A stretch of DNA of 64,000 nt from contig NC_080049.1 in NCBI RefSeq assembly GCF_026212465.1, forward strand, positions 34,888,885-34,952,884, given 5' to 3'. The DNA is from Amaranthus tricolor. Taxonomy: Eukaryota > Streptophyta > Magnoliopsida > Caryophyllales > Amaranthaceae. The stretch's first letter is position 1. Each line of letters opens with the position of its first letter. A program made the translations under genes and the position numbers. This document shows positions 36,007 to 48,403 of this stretch, in pieces. The notes beneath the pieces were generated by a model. The model was not told the DNA's origin and made no database searches. It worked only from the letters and a program-made list of their open reading frames with translations.

Positions 36007-36654
36007 ATAGAATAAAAGAATTACAATGAAAATTAGTATTGGGAGAGAGGAAATACAAAAGATCAAAGGGGATAGCCTTAAAGCTAGCAAAGCTCAAAAT
36101 ATGAATTTTGGCAATGAGCTCTTCACATGATCTTTGCTTCCTCCTTTTCCATGTCTTTCCCATGACTTTTACTAACTCCGAGCTTGCACAAAAATATGAA
36201 TGCTTTTGCATCTATATAACATCAATGCTTTGTCTTCAAAGCATGTACTCAACATGCCATATCTTCAAGCTAGTAAAGTCCAAAATGGTTAGACATGCCT
36301 AAGCAACTACTTGGTGAACCAAGTTACCTTAATCAAAATAGGATAAAATGAATTGAGAAATTGACTTTATTTATGAAATTAGAAAAAAAAAAAACTTCAA
36401 AATCATACTAAAAGACAATCTAAAATAAAAAATAACAAAATTATATGGATAAAATGACAATATTTTAACCTTTAAGTAGCAAAAAATTTCACTTTGAACT
36501 TGCTTAATCCAATGTTTAAAAGAGGAACAAATGCTAAACTAATAAATAAGTTAAACAAATGTCCATAAGGTCTCAGACAGCTCACAATTTTTTGTGTTGC
36601 AACACAAATGCCATTTAACCAAGTTGATTTATTAATTAAAGGGAAAAAAAATTG

Positions 36655-36975
36655 ATGGTCCTATTGAAATCCAAGCCACCGGAGCTATAATGGATCAGGG
36701 AGGCACCAGCCTGTTATCCGACCACTGACAGGAGCGGGAGGTTCTCATTGCTCTGTGAAACCAGCCTCATGCGGTTCCCTCCACTCTAAGACACAAGAGA
36801 CCCAAGGCTTTCGCCCAAGTCCCATGGATCAACTCCCAACTTGGACAGGGCAGGCCAGCAATTAACCAAGCCCAAGATCCAACTCGGCAACCGTGGACAA
36901 CGTCCCACCAACATAATGCCCTCACTTGAGTTACAAGCCCACGCTACTGAGCTCGGCATACAATTGTAACTTTAG
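36655..36975. repeat. GC-rich island, probable transposon remnant
   Basis: About 310 bp markedly richer in G+C than its surroundings, beginning near aagccaccggagctataatgg and ending near gagctcggcatacaattg. It has stops in all frames and no recognisable domain. Abrupt composition edges suggest an inserted LTR or TRIM-type fragment. I cannot assign a family. Confidence 0.35.
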
Positions 36976-38343
36976 CTGATATATAAATAAAACAGTATGT
37001 TAAAATTCTTCCGATGTGGGATTATGGTACTTTATTTTAAAGTCATAAACTGCACATTCATCTCTCTCTATTCTGCAGTCTGCACGAATGTAATCTCTAT
37101 CAAACTAATGCTAAACTCCAAATCCCAATCAAGCCAGATACCTGCTCTAACATATCAAATAATTCACTAAAATTTTCAAGCTAATAATCTGAAATTGAAG
37201 GTCTTCACAGTTAACCCTCAGGACTCAGATATGAGAATACTTGCAGTTTTGTTTACTGCATAAGCATTTAGTTTATGAATATTGACACTAGTATCATGAA
37301 TTTGACCAGTGAATCTTAGCATATTAAGTAGGGATGATAACAAAATTGAATCTTGTCTCAGTTCAAACAAATACACAAAATCTACTTTTGTACCCTATGG
37401 AGTTTTTCTTATTGCAAAAAAAAGGGAAAAGAACATTGAGAAATGAAAGATGATGAAACTGAGAACACCTAATTATAATCAACTTCAGATTTCTGAGTTG
37501 CGCCGCCGCATCTGAATAATCTTTCGGAGCAAATTAGAATGAAGATTAGAGCAAAATGTTGGGCTTTTTGCAGGACGATATTCATCACATAATCGACCAG
37601 ACATGTACCTCACTCCACACGCATTGCACAATGTCCTAGGACCTGAAGGCCCTGCTCGCCATGCGAAGTATTCTTCTCACCACAATGCAAGCACTCCTGC
37701 TCAATCATGGAACTCAATCTTGATGCTGTTGTTGCTGCTTTCTTACTCACCTTTGAACTACTCGGTAAGTATTCTTCCGTACGTTTCGTCGTCATTGCTT
37801 TCCTCCTATGGACGTGATTTTCATTTTCTGCTGCCTTTTCTTTTCTGTTGGTTTCAATGCTTGGCTTTAAGTTAGATTCTACAGCCGGAAACCCTAATTT
37901 CACCGCTGGGAACTCAGATTCAACCGCTGGAAATATATCCTTCATAAGCCTTTCCAAATCTTCTTCTTCATCTTCCCTAAACTCCTGCATTTCAATACAC
38001 CCAAAATTTCATTATATTAATTCTGCTTTCTTTTTAGTAATTGAAATTTTTAACTTAAAAACTTTATATTTTAAGATCGTCTCAGTGTTTGACGATCAGC
38101 TGGTATAAATCAGTAATACCTTCAAAATCGATATGTCATGTTAAAGTTTCCAAAAACTTGATTGTATAATTGTATTAATGAGCTGAAACTAAAAACTAAA
38201 ATGATAAGTTTGCAATCGATAAAAAGTTTGTAAAATACTCCCTTAGTTTAGGAGAATCAAAAATTACTCCCTTCAATTCACACCAATTATATTTTTCTAT
38301 TTAGTTTTTTCACCCTAGCAAAAATCATTTTCAAGAGTCTAAA

Positions 38344-38348
<5 letters not shown>

Positions 38349-38422
<74 letters not shown>
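38349..38422. repeat. (TA)n microsatellite in the GATA gene intron
   Basis: About 37 uninterrupted AT/TA dinucleotides within the roughly 2-kb intron of the - strand GATA gene. Confidence 0.98.
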
Positions 38423-38424
<2 letters not shown>

Positions 38425-39421
38425 CTCCTTTGTTCTTTTTTTCTTCTCGTTTACTTGTTTTCAAATTTAATTTTGAGCTAACATCTCTAAATACACATCA
38501 TAAAAAATTATAAAAATATAATAAAAAAGTATGCATTAAAACGAAACTAACGAGATCTCACATGAAATTATTTTATCATCTTATATCTTAAAAATCTTAA
38601 TCAAATTTTTTTCTCCAAGTAAAATATTCTAAACGATAAGAACATTAGAAGATGGGGGGAATATAAAAGAGTTATAGGAGTAATATTTTTATTTTTATGT
38701 TTATGTAGATGAAAAAGTATAATACAAATCATAATAATTTTTCATAATTAATAGTCATTTATGACCTTTTTAATGACTAGTTATTTATTTTTTGGGTTAT
38801 TGATTGGTGAATATAATTTAGTATTTTTTTATTGATAAAATTAAGTTTAATTGCTAAATAATGTTATTTTAATTATATTATAATTTCTAAATTAATTAAT
38901 TAGTTAACTGAGCATATTAGTGTTTTTTCTAATTGATAAAATTAATAATTTATAAATTACTTCAAAAAAATTCCTATTCTTAAAATTCATTATTTCAACT
39001 TCAATAAAGCCAAAAAAAAAAAACAAATCCCTTCCAGAGCCGGATGGGGTGACAATTGTGTTTAATTAACTTAAGTAATGGTATTTTAAATTTATTGTAT
39101 ACAACATTAATTGTCAATTTATATGTCACAATTTTGCACTAATGCTATACAATATGAATACTTATTCTTAGAACGATAATTCAAAATATAAGTTTAAAAT
39201 TGAGTTATATTATAAAACATCATTGTCTAATTATATGCCATTATTTAACTATTAACATATTTAATTTAAACTAAAACCTATACAATATCTTTATAGACTT
39301 CGAATACTTATTTTTAAAACGATATTAAAGTTTATACATTCAAAACTGAGTTAGATCATAAAACAACAATTGTCAATTTCTAAGTCCAATTAACTATTAA
39401 GATATTCAATTTGGACAAATT

Positions 39422-39425
<4 letters not shown>

Positions 39426-39492
<67 letters not shown>
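39426..39492. repeat. (TA)n microsatellite, second in the GATA gene intron
   Basis: About 33 TA dinucleotides directly abutting the repeat element that starts with gggtcgcgttcaagtg. Confidence 0.98.
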
Positions 39493-39496
<4 letters not shown>

Positions 39497-39757
39497 CGCG
39501 TTCAAGTGCAAACTACGGTTCTATGCGAACCGTGAGAACCAAAAAATGTGTTACCTTTTTACAGAAAACGTGCTACTTTTGCATAAAAACTGTGTTACTT
39601 TTGTTTTTAAAAAAATCTGGTGCTTTTTACCAAAAAACAGTAACTGTCAGAAAAAAAATACAAATCCAACGTAACACGTTTTTCTGAAAAAAGTAACACC
39701 TTTTTATATAAAAAGTAGCACCTTTTTATGGTTCTCACGGTTTTCATATAAGGATGA
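39493..39757. repeat. Unclassified short element with inverted motifs, inserted at a TA tract
   Basis: It starts gggtcgcgttcaagtgc right after the TA microsatellite and ends near ggttctcacggttttcat. The start contains gaaccgtgagaacc, the complement of which recurs at the end. Internally gtgttac/gtaacac motifs occur several times in both orientations. There is no ORF. Elements of this general form are frequent next to TA tracts in plants, but I cannot assign the superfamily. Confidence 0.45.
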
Positions 39758-40149
39758 TTTATATATATGTTTACTAGAATGACAAGAATCAACAATCTTC
39801 AATCATAAATTATTGTCACTAAAAACAGTTTGCATTCTTACAATTCATTATTTTAAGGAAAAAAACGCCCTTGACAATAATACAAAAATACTAATAATAT
39901 AACGAAAAAGACACTTCTGAGTTCTGACAAATAAACAAACCCTTAACCGAGTAAAAGGATAGAGTGTACTGTGTGTGAAAGAAGAAGAGGAAGAATACCG
40001 ATGGAGAGCGAGTGAGGTCGTCGCGGCAGGGGAGTACAGAGATAGGAGGACGACAGTTGGCGAAGGTTTGAAGGAATTTGTCTTCGTCTAAGGAGTCAAA
40101 GAATCGGTCGTCCATGAAAAATGCGGATGTGTTTAAAGAGTCCATTAAT

Positions 40150-40295
40150 AAGCGGGAAAGGGAACTGCGGACACAATATGGACGAGGGATGAAATATACA
40201 TATACTTATCATAAATTGTTGTAAGCGGGAAAGGGAACTGCGGACACAATATGGACGAGGGATAAAATATACATATACTTATCATAAATTGTTGT
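40150..40295. repeat. 73-bp tandem duplication at the 5' end of the GATA gene
   Basis: aagcgggaaagggaactgcg... to ...cataaattgttgt is repeated head to tail (40150-40222 and 40223-40295) with one substitution (ggatgaaa/ggataaaa). It starts five bases upstream of the GATA start codon (on the - strand), so it lies in the leader and/or core promoter and would double any control elements there. Confidence 0.9.
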
Positions 40296-41915
40296 GAGAG
40301 GCGGCTTCTACGAGAATCACATTAGATACATAGGTTAAATAACCTAATTAATACAAATTAAGAAAAAAATAAGAATATGAGCTTCTTATTTTGGTATGAG
40401 GTTACCTCAAAGCAAGAATAGATGTATATATATACATGAATTTAATTTTAAATTTAAATATCACGATACAAAAATAAAATGCCCAACTATGATAGATATT
40501 CCTTGTAAATTCTAGACATCCTATTCCATTCTTGTTATTTTGAGAGTCTAGGTAAATTATGGTTATTTAGAAGAGGGGTAAATCACCACTATGTGGTTCA
40601 ATGTTATAGGGGATTTTTGGTGTTTCGTTTTATCTTTTTCTTATTTTATATTTTTATTATTATATCTTTTGTTTTATTGTGGTGATTTGTAAATTAGAGT
40701 TATTGATTAAAATTTTCTTTGTTATTTCTATTAGATTATTAGTAAAAATAGTTTGAGGGTTTTAAATTAAATTTTTTTTTTTGAATTACAGCCATGTAAA
40801 ATTAAAAAGCATAAACATCATAGCCAACTAGATGGAAACTGATGGTTTTGATCAAAGATTTAAATTGCCTTTGGCTTACCCTAATTGACTTAGGACATTA
40901 TTTTTAAAATTTTAATTCAACTTTATAATTAATTAATTTTTTATTAAAAATTATTTTGAATATTAATTAATTATTTTTTTATTTTCATAACTAAACCTAA
41001 TAAAATGTATGTTTTATTCTAAATATTCAAAAACTATTAAAATTTAAGTTTTAAAAATCTTATAATCCAATAGTCATTTTTACATATCATAATGATTTGT
41101 CATGTACTTTTACAATCCGATCGAAATGAATACTGATTTGCCTATTCTCTAAGCAACCAAATCTAAAAATTATTTAATGTGTTTTAACAGGTGTTGACAA
41201 TGTTTTTTGGAAGATAAACGTAGCGATTAGCCGATTATTCTTGAAAGACACGTACTTTAAAAATTCGATCGTAATGATAAACATTTCATCTATTTTGAAG
41301 GTAAGCAAACCGATAAGATATTTGACTTTGTTTTACCATTTCTAACACTTCTTTTCAAAAAAGGTGGTTGCAAATGATATGCGCAATATGAATCGAGAAA
41401 ATATTTAGGGCTCTTTTTAACCACGGTGATGATTCTTTTTATTCCTCAGATTTATAAAGTAACAAAATTTTTTATATTTTTTTAATGTGGGACAACTCAC
41501 ATGCGGGAAAACTCATATGTAGGTACTTCAACAATTATCATTGTCATTACGTATCTACTTGCCGTTCCAACATCAGATTCAATCCTAAGACCAAGTACAC
41601 CAAATATTTAACCAATCAAGATTTTCATTTGATAATATTTGGGTTTATTACCAATCTGATTGTTAATCAGCTTGAAAATGACCATTTTAGTTCATATTAC
41701 TTCCTTTATTTTCAAGTTCAGAACAGGGCAAATTTCGATCCTGTTTACACTGATCGAATAACAAAATTTGTGACATTAATAATGTCTGAATAACTATTCC
41801 CAACTAAACACATCATTCATAAAAATTTTATAAATTGTTCAAACAGCTGTATTTTCTAATCTTATTTGACCATTTAAATTCAACGTCCTAAACAAATAAT
41901 TTCAAACATATATAA
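40296..41915. other. Intergenic AT-rich DNA
   Basis: No convincing gene. A stretch near 40780-40830 (gaattacagccatgtaaaa) resembles one arm of the MITE at 7948-8262. An open frame at 41485-41793 has no recognisable domain. Confidence 0.4.
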
Positions 41916-41916
41916 T

Positions 41917-42187
41917 AGGGGTTGTTTGATTAATTACTTTTTTATTAATTTTTTACTTTTAATTTTTTATTGGTCAAATAGATTGCGAGCAAAATCAAAA
42001 AGTTACGTGAGCAGTTTTTATTGATTTTTTATTATTTTACTAAGTTTTGCTCTGATAAACAGTCAACAAATAATTATAATCAATTATCTCCATAACATTC
42101 GCCTTAAACCACTAGTCTATAGTTGTTCGCAAATCAATCAATATATTTTATTGATCAAACCAGTCAACCATTTTGTCAAACAAACCC
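41917..42187. mobile_element. Possible MITE upstream of the BAHD gene
   Basis: The left end ggggttgtttgattaat and right end gtcaaacaaaccc are imperfect inverted repeats, a form common in plant hAT and PIF-type MITEs. Both sides have catatat nearby, but the exact target duplication is unclear. There is no coding capacity. Confidence 0.4.
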
Positions 42188-42360
42188 ATATATGGATGTG
42201 GGTACACCAATCACCATAGATTTTCATAGAAAAGATCTTTGTCTGATAGACTAAATTCTCAACCAAATCTAACAATCTCATCATATTTCATATTTACCAA
42301 TAAATCTCCTTTTCTTCTAGATTGCACATCTTTCATGAAGAAAGCGCTAATATTTTCTAT

Positions 42361-42368
42361 TATATATA
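42361..42368 (+). promoter_or_regulatory. Probable TATA box of the BAHD gene
   Basis: tatatata lies 68 bp upstream of the start codon at 42436 in otherwise mixed sequence, suitable for a short leader. The assignment rests only on motif and position. Confidence 0.45.
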
Positions 42369-42435
42369 GATGTTTAACCATGAACTGTTACCTTCACAAA
42401 ACCTCCATTGGTATCAATAACAACAAAGTATAACA

Positions 42436-44704
42436 ATGGCGGATTTAATCAAGGTTACAAGACTAGCTAGACAATACATTAAACCTTTCATGGCTACCCC
42501 TTCTTACCTCCGTAACTACAAATTTTCCCTCCTAGACCAACTTTCTCCTTCTGTATACGCTCCCATGGTGTTCTTCTACCCTACACAAGACCTCCATAAC
42601 CAAAAACCCGAGCCAAATAATCGAGTAAATCACCTAAAACAATCCCTTTCTCCATTTTTGAATCGATTCTACCCATTCGCAGGTAGAATCAAAGATCATG
42701 TTTCGATTGACTGTAATGATGCAGGAGTTGAGTTTTTGGAAGCTAAGGTTAATACCCATTTGGAGGATTTCTTAAAACAACCTAATGCCAATGCACTAAA
42801 GCATTTCCTTCCTGTTGATATTGAGTCTAGGAGTAAAATGGGGATGGATAATCTTGTTCATATTCAAAGTAATGTGTTTGAATGTGGAGGACTGGCTCTT
42901 GGAATTTGTTGGTCACATAAGATCACTGATGGTGGGACAGTTTCAGCTTTTATGAGGGGATGGTCATCCATTGCTTCTGGGTCTGGTAAAGAGGTTGTGC
43001 CTGAGTATGTAGCTTCTTCATTGATCCCACCAATGGACTTAGAAAGTACACAACATGAACTTAAGTTAGATAGGGATAGGACAATTACAAGAAGGTTTGT
43101 GTTTGATGGATCAAAGATTGTGAAGCTTAAGGCTAGAGTTATGAGTAAGGATGTGCCTAAGCCTACTCGAGTTGAGGCTGTTTCATCTCTACTGTGGAAA
43201 TGTGCAACTAGGGTAAGTTAACATATAGAAGAGGATCCGCGCAGATGTAAGGTGCCCAACTATACAAACCCTTTAAAAGAAGGGTCTCAAAATGTTAGTT
43301 TAGTTTTTGACATAAAATTTTGAAACAATATAAAATGAACAATACAACAACAATGTCAATGCCTTAAACCTCAAAATTGGTATCAACTACATGAATCAAT
43401 AATCTGTTATAGTTGTTATACACATAAATTCTTTTCTCTATTCATTTCTATTATTTACAGACTACAATCCGAACACTTGAGTCTAAATTCTTCATATCAT
43501 TTTCCACTCCTGTCGTTTAGGTCATCTTTGGTCTTCTCCATCCTCTTTTAAAGTATTCTAAATTTTAACTTTCTATCTTCCTTAGCGTCGTTCATCAAAC
43601 CTTGTCTTTACACTTGCCCAAACCATTTTAAATTATTTCCTTTTAATTTTTCCTCAATATTTGCAACTCCTAATCCTTTTTTTATATCTTCTTTTTGAAT
43701 TCTATCTCTCACGGTATGTCCACTCATCCATCAAAGCATTTGTATTTTTACTAGTTTCATCTTCCTACTATGATCCATTCTAAAAGTCTAACATTCTAAT
43801 TCATATAGTAGTACTGATCGAAAATCCATCCGATAAATCTTGTCCTGTAGCTTTAGCGGTATATTTCAACCACGAGCCACTCTCTTTCAAAAGCCTAACA
43901 TTCTAATTCATATAGTAAATAGTACTATTAGCTTAGCCTAGATGCATGTCAAGTATGTAAAAAACCAACAAAGACTGCAAGTTAATTAAATATAAACATG
44001 TTAAAGAATCACTTATATATGCACAGCTCTAGCATGAAGATAACAAAGTTTTTCTTCCCCTTTTGAAGGCATCAAGAGCAAACTCAAGTTCTAGAGCACT
44101 ATCAGCAATGTCTCAATCCATGAACATTCGTAGAAGGACAATGCCACCACTACCAGACACTAGCATTGGCAATCTAGTCGGCTACTATGTAGCAAAAATG
44201 GAAGATAATGGTGATAACATAGTACAGCTGAAAGATTTGGTAGCAAAGCAAAGACAGGGAAAATCAGAAGCCATTAACAACTATGCAAAGAAGCTACAAG
44301 GCAAAGATGCATACACAGTAATACGCGAGCTATTCAATGAAGCAGGGAGCTTGCTAAGGAGGGATGATGTTGATTTCTTTAAGTGTCTTAGTACATGTGG
44401 GGATGGATTGTATGATGCTGATTTTGGGTGGGGAAAGCCAATATGGTTAAGTTTGGTTAGTTTAGGGTACAAAAACACTTTTGCTTTGAGTGAGACTAAT
44501 GAAGGTGGTGGGATTGAAGCTTGGGTTACCTTAAAGGAAGATGATATGGCTATGTTTGAGCAAGATTTAGAGCTTCTTGCATTTGCTGAATCAAACCCAA
44601 GTGTTCTAAAAAAGGATGAAGATGTATCTAGGTTTTTGGAACAAGAAGAAACTAGATTAATGATTGATGATTCAAGCTATAAGTCTCCATTGTTAACATG
44701 GTGA
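42436..44704 (+). CDS. BAHD acyltransferase, intact, two exons
   Basis: Exons 42436-43212 (259 codons, ending CATR) and 44069-44704 (211 residues plus TGA) join in phase 0 across an 856-bp GTAAG..AAG intron, giving 470 residues. Both family signatures are present: HKITD (HxxxD, residues 161-165), whose His is the general base, and DFGWG (about 377-381), a structural motif. The family transfers acyl groups from acyl-CoA to alcohols or amines of specialised metabolites in the cytosol. The start MADLIKVTR and the sequence around ATPSYLRNYKFSLLDQL recall the vinorine synthase-like/alcohol acetyltransferase clade, but substrate cannot be read from sequence. A P450 gene lies 6.5 kb downstream on the opposite strand. 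An antisense LINE fragment sits in the intron. Confidence 0.93.
43440..43920 (-). mobile_element. Antisense LINE (non-LTR) RT C-terminal fragment in the BAHD intron
   Basis: Read on the - strand, about 43530-43760 encodes LRWMSGHTVRDRIQKEDI, then LGVANIEEKL and LKWFGQV, matching the region after reverse transcriptase in plant L1-type LINE ORF2. It contains several stops, and neither end of a complete element is present. Confidence 0.75.
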
Positions 44705-45713
44705 TGTAAAGCAATAATGCCATATTGTATTAATGTGTAGCACTTTATTAATATTAGGTGCTTTGTTGATTATAATTGTGAAAAATTGATCAAAATCAAG
44801 GAATATATTCCATATAAGATCAAAGTGATTAATTTCTATCTCCATTATTTTTTTTATATTTTATTTTATTTTATTCGTAGAAATGTAAACAACCTAAAAT
44901 ACTAACTTCGCAAAATTTGTAAAGGGTCGGACCTTTTTAGCTAGTTAACAAGATTGACCATTTTAGAAGAGGCCGAATCACATGCACATGCTTTTATCTG
45001 AACCTAGCAAAATACGCGGTAAAAAGGAATCAAATTGCAAATAAAAATCTATTGGCAACATGTCAGAATCTCAACCATCATTTTCAACAAGATATTATCT
45101 CATAAATGATGCAAAATCAAATAGAAATCATCGTACCAGTATATTTAGCTTCTAGTAATAATGAGTAATGTGTAAAATGGGATAAAAGATAACAAATCAT
45201 ATTCATAAACAAATGACTAAACAAGAATACCTTCAAAGAGTCTCTCGTCTATGAAATTGAAAAGCATGAACTTAACTCATCCAAGAAATAAACTTCATTA
45301 TAATTAGAACATCCCTAACACCCTTTTCATCTCCTACAAATCCTCTTCCTTCTCTTTCAACAACTCTCTCTCTTCTTCCTCCCTCGAAAATCCCCACACA
45401 AGGACAAGCATTCGGCCTCGATCCCTTTCCCAACATCTCTAACTCATAAGAGTACTTGATAACCTTCAAAGAATCCCATCACCAGTAACGATCTAATAAA
45501 TATACTACACGAATTCCAATTAGACATTTTACCTTTATCATTCATCTCCCTAAACATTTCGTGGGTTTTAATGATCTAACGTTAAATTAGCACTTTCTTA
45601 GGGAAAAATAAACTTTAACTTTGAAAATTTGATTTTAATAATTCAATTCGTTATCCGTTGTTCTCTGAATTATCTTTTAATGAATTAAATTTTACCTTTA
45701 ATTTGCTCTCAAC
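44705..45713. other. Intergenic region downstream of the BAHD gene
   Basis: The first part is probable 3' untranslated sequence. A - strand open frame at 45272-45469 (contains LGKGSRPNACPCVGIFEGG) looks somewhat protein-like, but I recognise no family and no flanking exons. Confidence 0.35.
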
Positions 45714-46371
45714 TAGGGGTGTTCAATAGATCGGGTCCCGTTTTCAGCCCTTATTAACCCGTTTTTGAAAGGGTTATATACAGGTCGTGCTGAAAATGGG
45801 CCGGACTGAAACGGGCTCTATTATTATTTAAATGGGGCGCTGTAACGGGTCTTTCTAAATTTAAAATGAGCTTTAGTAATGAGTCTTGCTCCTCTTTCCT
45901 TGGTGCTCTGCTGCTGAGATCAACTGCCATTATAAAGACATCAATTTTTTTCTATTCTATTTGGTATGTGTTAGTTATAATTTATAAACAACTCTTTGTA
46001 TATAACTAGACATTAAGAATTTGTAAATATGTAGTAATATACTTTTTATTTTGTGGTTCCAGTACCCGCATTATGTTCAGGTTTTGCATGCTATTTTCCA
46101 TTCTCCTTCATTGCACAAAAACTTTAAAATTCCATTAATTGTTGAATTCGATGATTTTTTTTTTTCTGTATTATGCTGTTGTTAGTATTTGTATTTTTGG
46201 TCATGCAATTTATGGTTCTTTGGATAAAAATCAATTTATAATTGCATACAAAAAACTCAATTACTTTCCATAAAATTTGAAGAAATAAGAAAAATAAATC
46301 GGGCCGGGCTTGATGGGCCCAAAGCCGTTTTTGATTTTGTAAGGCCCAATCCAGCTCGTTGCACAGGCCTA
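45714..46371. mobile_element. Non-autonomous hAT element (658 bp) with 8-bp target duplication
   Basis: Ends taggggtgttcaat and, inverted, taggcctgtgcaac are flanked by perfect ctctcaac repeats at 45706-45713 and 46372-46379. Sub-terminal gggccgg/cgggcc motifs occur on both sides. There is no transposase frame, so it is a deletion derivative. Confidence 0.88.
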
Positions 46372-46920
46372 CTCTCAACATATTAATAGGGTAATTATTA
46401 AAAAATAAAAAAAGGTGTGATGACATCAAACTAAGGACAAATGTTAAATTATTAAAAAATAATTCAACGTTATGAATAGATGAAAAATTAGATTTTTAAA
46501 ATCAATATTTTCTTAAATTTAAAAGAACTATTTTACTAATATAGAGCCACATAGTAGTCTCCTTAGATCAACCACAACATTTGAATTTGTTATCTTAATG
46601 TGTTGATAACATTAAAATAGTTAAATGTATACACCTATGTAAAAAATATATATGAGAAAGTAATAGATAAGCATATCAAAATACAAAATAGAATAAATTA
46701 CTAATAATAAATCAATTTTTGCTTGATTCGCTAAAAATAAATCTATATAAAAAATTTATTTTTGAATAAATTTATTTATTTGGTATATTGTTTATAATTA
46801 TTTTCAAAGCTTTTTTTATAAGTAAAGAATTAAAAATAAAATAATTGAATTTATTTTCAACAACTATACTAAATATTTGAGTTTATCCGAAAATAAATGA
46901 AGCAATTGATGTTTATTTCC

Positions 46921-48216
46921 TGATGAGGATATTGAACATAGCCCAAATTAATGCTCTTTGCTACTGTTTCTTAGTGTATTCTATTGTTATTTTTTAGTTT
47001 CTGTTGTTAGACTTACTAATGGTTAGTTAGATATATTTTTGTTTCTAGTGTACTCTTACATAATAATATAGAGTTTTGTTTCTTTATTCACTATATGCCT
47101 TATACTTTACATTCTATTTGTTTCCATCAAGGCTTTACTTTCTCTCATTCTATCATGGTATCAGACGCAGGTCTCATTGTTTGTTTTGTTTACATAAATC
47201 TGTTTTGTTTGATTTATCAAGAATTGCTTTCTTTTATCCTCTTCCTTTCTTCCTCTCACATGGAACCTGTACCAGCAAATCAACCCACCATTCTGCATAC
47301 CCATATCTCTAAACCGGCAACCGATCCCACCCAAGATCCAAGCAGTGTTTATTACTTACACCCTTCGGATTCCGCTAGCGTCAAATTAGTTTTGGTTGTG
47401 TTTGATGGTACTTGTATTAGTGATTGGAAGAGGTCAATGATTATAAGTCTTGATGCAAAAAATAAAATGTCTTTTGTTGATGGTAGTTTGCCTCAACCTC
47501 CTGATGGATCTTTAGACGAAGGTGCATGGAAACGATGCAATAACATGGTGATCGGTTGGCTCATTTCTTCTTTAGAGAGGCATATCGCAAAAAGTATCAT
47601 GTATTTCAAAACCGCCAATGCCGTTTGGAATGATCTTGAGTGTCGATATGGTAATCCATCTTCTTCACAAATATATAGGCTACAAGAGCAACTCCTCAAT
47701 ACTTCTCAAGAATCAAATATGAGTGTAGCCGAATATTTTACTAAAGTTAAATCTTTATGGAATGAAATAGGTGACCTTAAACCTTTACTCCTTTGTACTT
47801 GCAACCCCACAACAAACTTCATCAAGATTCAATAGGATCAAAGAGTCATGATATTCTTGATGAAATTAGACCCACAATTTAATCAAGTATGCTCCAACCT
47901 TCTCACGAATAAAGAACTTCATGATGTTAGTGAAGTTTATCGCATGCTTTTACAAGAGGAAAGTCATAAGGATCTTACCAAACCTCAAATCTTTGTGGAA
48001 CCTATGGCATCTGCTACTGATAAATGGAAGAATCGTCACCATGACAAGATCAATAATAATACCCAAAAGCCTAATTATTTTTGTGATCACTGCAAGATTA
48101 CTAGGTGTTTTAAACTACATGGTTAACCTAGTAAACATAAACCCACCCCTAACAAAAAAGTTGCTGCTCTTTCTTATAATAAAGCCAATCCGGATGTTCA
48201 TAGTCTTGGTACTTAA
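46921..48216 (+). mobile_element. 3'-truncated Ty1/copia retrotransposon: LTR, primer site and gag
   Basis: A probable 5' LTR (about 46921-47150, edges not confirmed) is followed by tggtatcagac (47156-47166), the standard primer-binding site complementary to initiator Met-tRNA, and then a gag frame. Protease, integrase, RT and the 3' LTR are absent; the element ends near 48216, about 190 bp before the HHL1-like pseudogene. Confidence 0.82.
47260..48216 (+). pseudogene. Ty1/copia gag remnant
   Basis: Starts MEPVPANQPT. The body has the copia gag signature (SVKLVLVVFDGTCISDWKRSM, DEGAWKRCNNMVIGWL, AVWNDLECRYGNPSSSQIY). A TAG interrupts the frame at 47833-47835 (FIKIQ*DQRVMIF), after which the same frame continues (MKLDPQFNQV, EVYRMLLQEESH). 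The CCHC zinc knuckle is shortened (CDHCKITRCFKLHG lacks the usual GH spacer) and is followed by a stop at 48124. It is not functional. Confidence 0.88.
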
Positions 48217-48403
48217 AATAAAGCAATTTGATATAGACAGACAGAAAATGTATTTAAACATCAAAGGATGTGTGGATGAGCAAAATTTGGATGATTTGTC
48301 TGACTTTCCACCTCCAAAATGGACACCACAAAAACAAACCCAGTAAACTTCAATAGAAGAAGAAGAAGAAAACCCAGAAGAACAGAGGTTAGAGAGCTCA
48401 AAA

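Larger units (their letters stand above)
37485..40145 (-). pseudogene. A-type GATA transcription factor with a one-base frameshift in the zinc finger
   Basis: Exon 1 is 40145-39999 (49 codons, MDSLNTSAFFMDDRFFDSLD...), followed by donor GTATTC. Exon 2 is 37984-37485 after acceptor TGCAG. Exon 2 encodes an acidic stretch (EDEEEDLERLM), a Lys/Arg-rich region and then a class IV GATA finger beginning [10 protein letters not shown]. One base is missing at 37662-37663 (tcg-ca-tgg), where the family has Gln before WRAGP. In the shifted frame the finger continues perfectly ([25 protein letters not shown], written here in part: [19 protein letters not shown]) to a stop at 37485-37487. Exon 2 is 500 nt where 501 would be in frame. 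As written, the protein loses the second zinc-binding pair. This is either a recent null allele, a pseudogene or an assembly error. Such factors bind WGATAR sites in light and developmental gene control. Confidence 0.88.

Noticed and set aside
37603..38108. + strand frames at the GATA locus
   Set aside because: They are antisense shadows of GATA exon 2, whose - strand reading matches a known zinc finger.
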